Assembly: GCA_045603125.1 (NCBI GenBank)
Contig: JAZULN010000023.1
Span: forward strand, 1-18,084
Reading direction: 5' to 3'
Source of the DNA: CAKSFT01 sp045603125
GTDB lineage: Bacteria > Bacillota > Clostridia > UBA1381
Length of the DNA: 18,084 nt
The notes below the pieces were generated by a model. That model was not told the DNA's origin and did no database searches. It saw nothing but the letters and a program-made list of their open reading frames with translations. Positions 15,190 through 18,084 of this stretch are shown here, piece after piece. The position numbers and the translations under genes were made by a program. The first letter of the stretch is position 1. The number at the start of each line of letters is the position of its first letter.

Positions 15190-16497
15190 TTAACATTTGC
15201 CTGAGAGTTTTTCTTTTGCCGTCATCTCATCCTCGCCGAAATACCACATACGAAACTCCCATGGAAGCATTATTCCAAGCTCTAAGAGTTGCTTTTTTTC
15301 GCTAAATTCAAGGTTTCTGTCGGCAATAATGCTGTCGTCAAAGTCAAAACTCACAGAATACTCGCCCTCGGGGGCCAGATTGTAAATGCTAACCCACTTA
15401 TCCATAGCGTATAAAAGGTCTGTTAGTGCTCTTTTAAGAGACCGTTGAATATCGGTTACTGTGGCATAACTTCGCTGCTTTGATGACCGGATTTCCTCGG
15501 CAGTTTTATCTGAAACCTGAACATCGGAAAGAGTCCCATAGGCAAGACCGGATGTAAACTCGATGCTTCGCAATATGCGGTTTAATCCGTCGGAAAGCTC
15601 TGAGTTTCTGATATCCGGTGTCCAGTCTTTAAAGAGGGTGTCGTCTTCGGTGTTAAGCATTCGGTAGAGTCTTGTGTCGGGGATGATTTTTCTACCCAGT
15701 TTATCACGTGTTACGGCGGATTCGTCTATGAATAGTGCTCTTTTTCCGCTTTCAAATTCCCATAAAAGCCTTGAATATTGTATGTCTGCATCTTTAATCA
15801 GGTCACAGGCTCTATCAAAAACCGAGACACCCATTGGTGAATCAGAGTTATAGAGGTTTGTCATCGGCATCTTAAAATGTGCAAAAAGAGGATATTTAAT
15901 ACCGCTTATTTCTGAATATTCTTCTAACATCTCCCAATTTCTAACGTGGGACAGCGGGATTTCCTTTCCAAGCTCGTTTTTAGATGAACTCTTATATGCC
16001 GTGTTTTTGATTATGTAGTTATCGCCCAGACGATGCTCCTCTATGCGGGTAAAGACTGAGTCATCTTCAAAGATTCGGTCTAAAAATATAGCACCGGTGA
16101 TGTTGCCATCGTCATCAAAGCTCAAAGGTAGAAAATCCTCCGGCTCGATAAAATCCACATGGATTTTCCCGTCTTTTATATATGGCTTTAGAATAATCGA
16201 CCCTTTTGCACAGGCAAGCTCGGTAAAGATTCGTGCCCTCTCAAGAATTTTTTGATAGGATTTATCTAAATAATCCCCTCGAAGACTTCCCGATACCTCC
16301 GACTTCATCTCGATGGTTGTAAGGCGTGCAAGTTCCCCTGATATGGCAGAGGCAAGACTAAGTCCGGTCACTTCCTGATTTAGCCATGGTGCATTATTTT
16401 CATACATCGCCTTCCAAAGCGTAAGTCTTTCATCGGAGTTATGCATGGTTTTCGGCTCAGGATAGGATTTTTTCATAAAGCGTAAAATAGGATTCAT
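15190..16497 (-). CDS. Phage portal protein
   Basis: The 435-residue protein has the portal pattern of clostridial phages. The N-terminal region is RFMKKSYPEPKT with LTLWKAMYENNAPWLN. IHVDFIEPEDFLPLSFDDDGNITGAIF, the NWEMLEEYSEISGIKYPLFAHFKMP-like region, and ALFIDESAVTRDKLGRK follow. The C-terminal clip and wing region includes SDVQVSDKTAEEIRSSKQRSY-like sequence, which is common to this family. Twelve copies would form the vertex through which DNA enters. Length is near the family norm. It follows the terminase by 21 nt with AGAAAGGA before ATG. No minor head protein of the MuF type is coded after it, where one normally is. Confidence 0.85.
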   Translation of the reverse strand: MNPILRFMKKSYPEPKTMHNSDERLTLWKAMYENNAPWLNQEVTGLSLASAISGELARLTTIEMKSEVSGSLRGDYLDKSYQKILERARIFTELACAKGSIILKPYIKDGKIHVDFIEPEDFLPLSFDDDGNITGAIFLDRIFEDDSVFTRIEEHRLGDNYIIKNTAYKSSSKNELGKEIPLSHVRNWEMLEEYSEISGIKYPLFAHFKMPMTNLYNSDSPMGVSVFDRACDLIKDADIQYSRLLWEFESGKRALFIDESAVTRDKLGRKIIPDTRLYRMLNTEDDTLFKDWTPDIRNSELSDGLNRILRSIEFTSGLAYGTLSDVQVSDKTAEEIRSSKQRSYATVTDIQRSLKRALTDLLYAMDKWVSIYNLAPEGEYSVSFDFDDSIIADRNLEFSEKKQLLELGIMLPWEFRMWYFGEDEMTAKEKLSGKC

Positions 16498-16518
16498 ATT
16501 TTATTTCCTTTCTGATTT

Positions 16519-17685
16519 TTAGAATATCTTTCTTAAAATTGTGTAGCAAAAATAGCGGATATCGTCCATGGCATGGTCGTTTTGTTTGATAACCTTGTCT
16601 TCAAGACTATCGGTATCCCAGCAATATAAACCGAACTCACGAATGGAATCGTGGCAGCAACTGTTAAAGATAAGTCTGCCCCCTTTTAGATATGTGTTTG
16701 TTGTGCGTATGCCGTCAATAACGTTGTTATTTGCTTTTTTAACAGTGAACTTTCCATGTCGCTTTATAGTTTCGATAAAACTTGCCGCCGATGGGTCGAT
16801 TATGATATTAGAAATTATGTGGTTACCTGCCAGGTCAAGGAGTCGGGTGTAGTACTCCTCGTCGGTCAGCTGGTGAAGTTTTTTGCGGCTGTCATAGTAA
16901 AATTCCCGTACCCTTATAGCTTTTTCGTCGGTTACGCACCATAACCCCATAGACGTCGGGTTGGCAGTGCCGTAGTCGATGGAGATATAGTATCTGCCGA
17001 CGGGGTCAGCTTTTAAGGTTTTTACATGTAAATCCTCTGAGAAAGAGGGATAGATAAGTCCCTCTGCCTGAATCCAGTTTCCCAGGATAAATCTGTCGTA
17101 ATATACGGTCCCCTGATACTCATTTTTTAGGTTTTTAACAAATTCAGGACTGTTAAAGGGGTTATCATCAATAGTGTAGTGTTGGGAGAAAATGTCAGCT
17201 CCGCTTTCTAAAAACTTTTTAAACCAATGGTTGGGGTTCTCCGGATTGCAGGTGCCGTCAAAGATGGAATTGGGTTTATCAAGTCTGGATTTTAGCATTG
17301 TAAACACTTGCTCGTTCCATGTTGTTATTTCGTCACCGTAACAGTATTCAATGCCGGCACCTTGCAGCTTCGAGGTTTGCGAACTTTTATCCGCACCGAT
17401 AAGGTAGCATTTCTTACCGAATAATTTTATAACCCCGTCTTGTCCGGGAGAGCCAACCAAATCATCGCCCCATATATTTCGCATAGGGTCAATTATGTTT
17501 CGTGTAAGCGTTCCTTTAGTGTTCCCGATTAAGACAATAAGCCCGTTACCGAGAGTGTTCCTGATACGACGAGGGATCAGAAAATAGTCAAGGTAGGTTT
17601 TACCGCTTCGGGTCGCACCCTGCTTTATGTTCCAGCGATGGTTTGCCATAGTCCAGAATTCTTTTTGCTTTTTTGAAAATTCCAT
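16519..17685 (-). CDS. Phage terminase large subunit (PBSX/XtmB type)
   Basis: The 388-residue protein contains the ATPase site: QGATRSGKT (Walker A variant, residues 22-30), and YGDEIT with Asp118-Glu119 (Walker B), followed by TCNPENPNHW. The nuclease site is formed by the Asp residues in YYISIDYGTANPTSMG, IIIDPSAASF and HAMDDIRYF, all present. The enzyme drives DNA into the head and cuts it. The open frame extends 29 codons further upstream, but ATG 17685 is the natural start: it shares its A with the TGA of the small-terminase fragment (TGATG) and homologs begin with a similar FSKKQKEFW. All catalytic residues are intact despite the damage in the small subunit. Confidence 0.92.
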   Translation of the reverse strand: MEFSKKQKEFWTMANHRWNIKQGATRSGKTYLDYFLIPRRIRNTLGNGLIVLIGNTKGTLTRNIIDPMRNIWGDDLVGSPGQDGVIKLFGKKCYLIGADKSSQTSKLQGAGIEYCYGDEITTWNEQVFTMLKSRLDKPNSIFDGTCNPENPNHWFKKFLESGADIFSQHYTIDDNPFNSPEFVKNLKNEYQGTVYYDRFILGNWIQAEGLIYPSFSEDLHVKTLKADPVGRYYISIDYGTANPTSMGLWCVTDEKAIRVREFYYDSRKKLHQLTDEEYYTRLLDLAGNHIISNIIIDPSAASFIETIKRHGKFTVKKANNNVIDGIRTTNTYLKGGRLIFNSCCHDSIREFGLYCWDTDSLEDKVIKQNDHAMDDIRYFCYTILRKIF

Positions 17686-17990
17686 CAGTCCGACTTCATC
17701 TGCCTGTCCATTTCGGATAAAATAATGTCCACCTTTTCTTCGCTGCTTGTTTTCTCGGATTTTTGCCCCCAAATCTCAGGACATTTACTCTCAAGCCATA
17801 GCTTTGCAGCGGTAGTGTCGGGAGGGACTTCCTTGTGGACCGTTGTGATTTCGTCGCCTTTTTCCTTTTCTTCTGTTATGACAAACCCTAAAGCCTTTTT
17901 TAAAAGTGCATTTTCAACCTCCAGGGTAGTTAAGGGGACAGTTATGCGCTCGACATGCCGGAGACCGAATTTGAAATACCAAATAAAGCT
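17685..17990 (-). pseudogene. Small terminase subunit, 5'-truncated
   Basis: The frame is open from a TAA at 17991-17993 down to the TGA at 17685-17687, yet it has no ATG, GTG or TTG start before the last ten residues. The C-terminal part from LEVENALLKKALGF (codon at 17924) through KEVPPDTTAAKLWLESKCPE matches the end of clostridial small terminases, which read VENALLKRALG and PPDTTAQIFWLKNRKPE. The N-terminal DNA-binding helix-turn-helix half, about 60-80 residues, is absent. The residues before LEVENALL (17925-17990) do not look like the family and are antisense to plus-strand reading frames. The junction between phage and non-phage DNA is thus near 17925-17934. Without a start codon it is probably not translated. 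Confidence 0.75.
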
Positions 17991-18029
17991 TTAATGGAGG
18001 AGTTGAAACAATATGCTTTCCTACGCTGA
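17934..18029 (+). pseudogene. Possible 3' end of a plus-strand host gene cut at the phage junction
   Basis: An open stretch of 31 codons runs from after a TAA (17931-17933) to a TGA (18027-18029). It has natural-looking composition, including MPETEFEIPNKALMEELKQY. Its end overlaps the next start by 17 nt and it carries that gene's GGAGG ribosome site, as is common inside operons. It could be the remaining C-terminus of a gene whose 5' part was lost when the phage DNA joined, or a chance frame. I do not recognise a family. Confidence 0.3.
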
Positions 18030-18084
18030 CAGAATGAAGGCGCTTCGCGAAACGAAGATACGCCACACCTTTGAAAAGAGGGAA
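18013..18084 (+). CDS. Start of an unidentified plus-strand gene (3' end outside window)
   Basis: ATG 18013 is preceded by GGAGGAG (17996-18002) at 10 nt, and an in-frame TGA at 18004-18006 fixes the start at or after it. The 24 visible residues, beginning MLSYADRMKALRETKIRHTF, are charged and helical and stay open to the window end. The gene points away from the phage operon and so probably belongs to the flanking chromosome. Too little is visible to name it. Confidence 0.5.
   Translation, partial: MLSYADRMKALRETKIRHTFEKRE

Larger units (their letters stand above)
6585..17930 (-). mobile_element. Compact siphovirus-type late gene module (prophage remnant or domesticated particle cluster)
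   Basis: Fifteen complete genes and one gene fragment on the minus strand encode packaging, head, tail and lysis proteins in the standard order for siphoviruses of Clostridia. Gaps between them are at most 21 nt, and several stops and starts overlap as ATGA or TAATG, so this reads as one transcript. There is no integrase, excisionase, repressor, replication gene or head protease. The left edge is within a few bases of the shared terminator. The right edge lies between the last phage-like residue of the small terminase (codon at 17924) and plus-strand sequence that begins about 17934. No flanking att repeat was identified by eye. The base composition looks similar to the flanks by eye. Confidence 0.8.

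Noticed and set aside
13732..17685. A contractile-tail or R-type tailocin origin for the phage module
   Set aside because: Terminase, portal and capsid genes are present and no sheath or baseplate wedge genes are found, so the module is siphovirus-like with a head.
17725..17994. An 89-codon plus-strand open frame over the small-terminase fragment
   Set aside because: It mirrors the recognisable small-terminase C-terminus on the minus strand and has biased Ser/Phe-rich composition.
18046..18062. Small hairpin-prone CTTCG-CGAAA-CGAAG sequence near the right end
   Set aside because: It lies inside a likely coding start, has only a 5-bp stem and no T-run, so it is not a terminator.
1..18084. 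CRISPR arrays, tRNA or rRNA genes, anti-phage defence genes
   Set aside because: No evenly spaced repeats, tRNA cloverleaf or rRNA-like sequence was seen, and all large frames are accounted for by the genes listed.

Overview
The window looks like chromosomal DNA of a low-to-medium GC Gram-positive anaerobe of the class Clostridia. This rests on AGGAGG-type ribosome sites before nearly every gene, TTG starts, consensus sigma-A promoters, a DUF4358-like lipoprotein next to an MBOAT/DHHW pair, and late phage genes of the kind found in gut Clostridia. Family or genus cannot be fixed from this sequence.

Layout. (1) Positions 1-330: the 3' end of an IS200-type (Y1) transposase and a nest of hairpins that probably form the right end of the element. 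(2) Positions 370-3075: a two-gene operon with its own promoter and terminator. It encodes an E2/CAT-fold acyltransferase without a lipoyl domain and, overlapping it, a class I adenylate-forming (acyl-CoA ligase-like) enzyme. (3) Positions 3119-6610: a second plus-strand operon with a textbook sigma-A promoter. It encodes a DUF4358-like lipoprotein, an MBOAT membrane O-acyltransferase and a DHHW/AlgX-type SGNH protein, as in export-coupled O-acylation of a cell-surface polymer. The two operons together could activate an acyl group in the cytoplasm and place it on an extracellular glycan; that link is inference. (4) Positions about 6585-17930: a minus-strand, tightly packed phage late module. 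In transcription order it holds a small-terminase fragment, large terminase, portal, scaffold, N4-gp56-type capsid, two connector/tail-completion proteins, tail tube, Gp15, a short tape measure, Dit, a Gp37-like tail protein, a baseplate protein, a small membrane protein, holin and amidase. No integrase, repressor, replication or head-protease gene is present. (5) Positions about 17934-18084: plus-strand sequence that looks non-phage, namely the tail end of one reading frame and the start of another gene, running off the window.

The most interesting object is the phage module. All 15 genes from the large terminase to the amidase are open and separated by at most 21 nt. The small terminase has lost its DNA-binding N-terminus at a sharp junction with plus-strand sequence, and at the other end the amidase stops 13 nt from a host gene stop inside a shared bidirectional terminator. 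This may be a recent prophage remnant, or a retained gene-transfer-agent-like or killer-particle cluster. The sequence alone does not decide between them.
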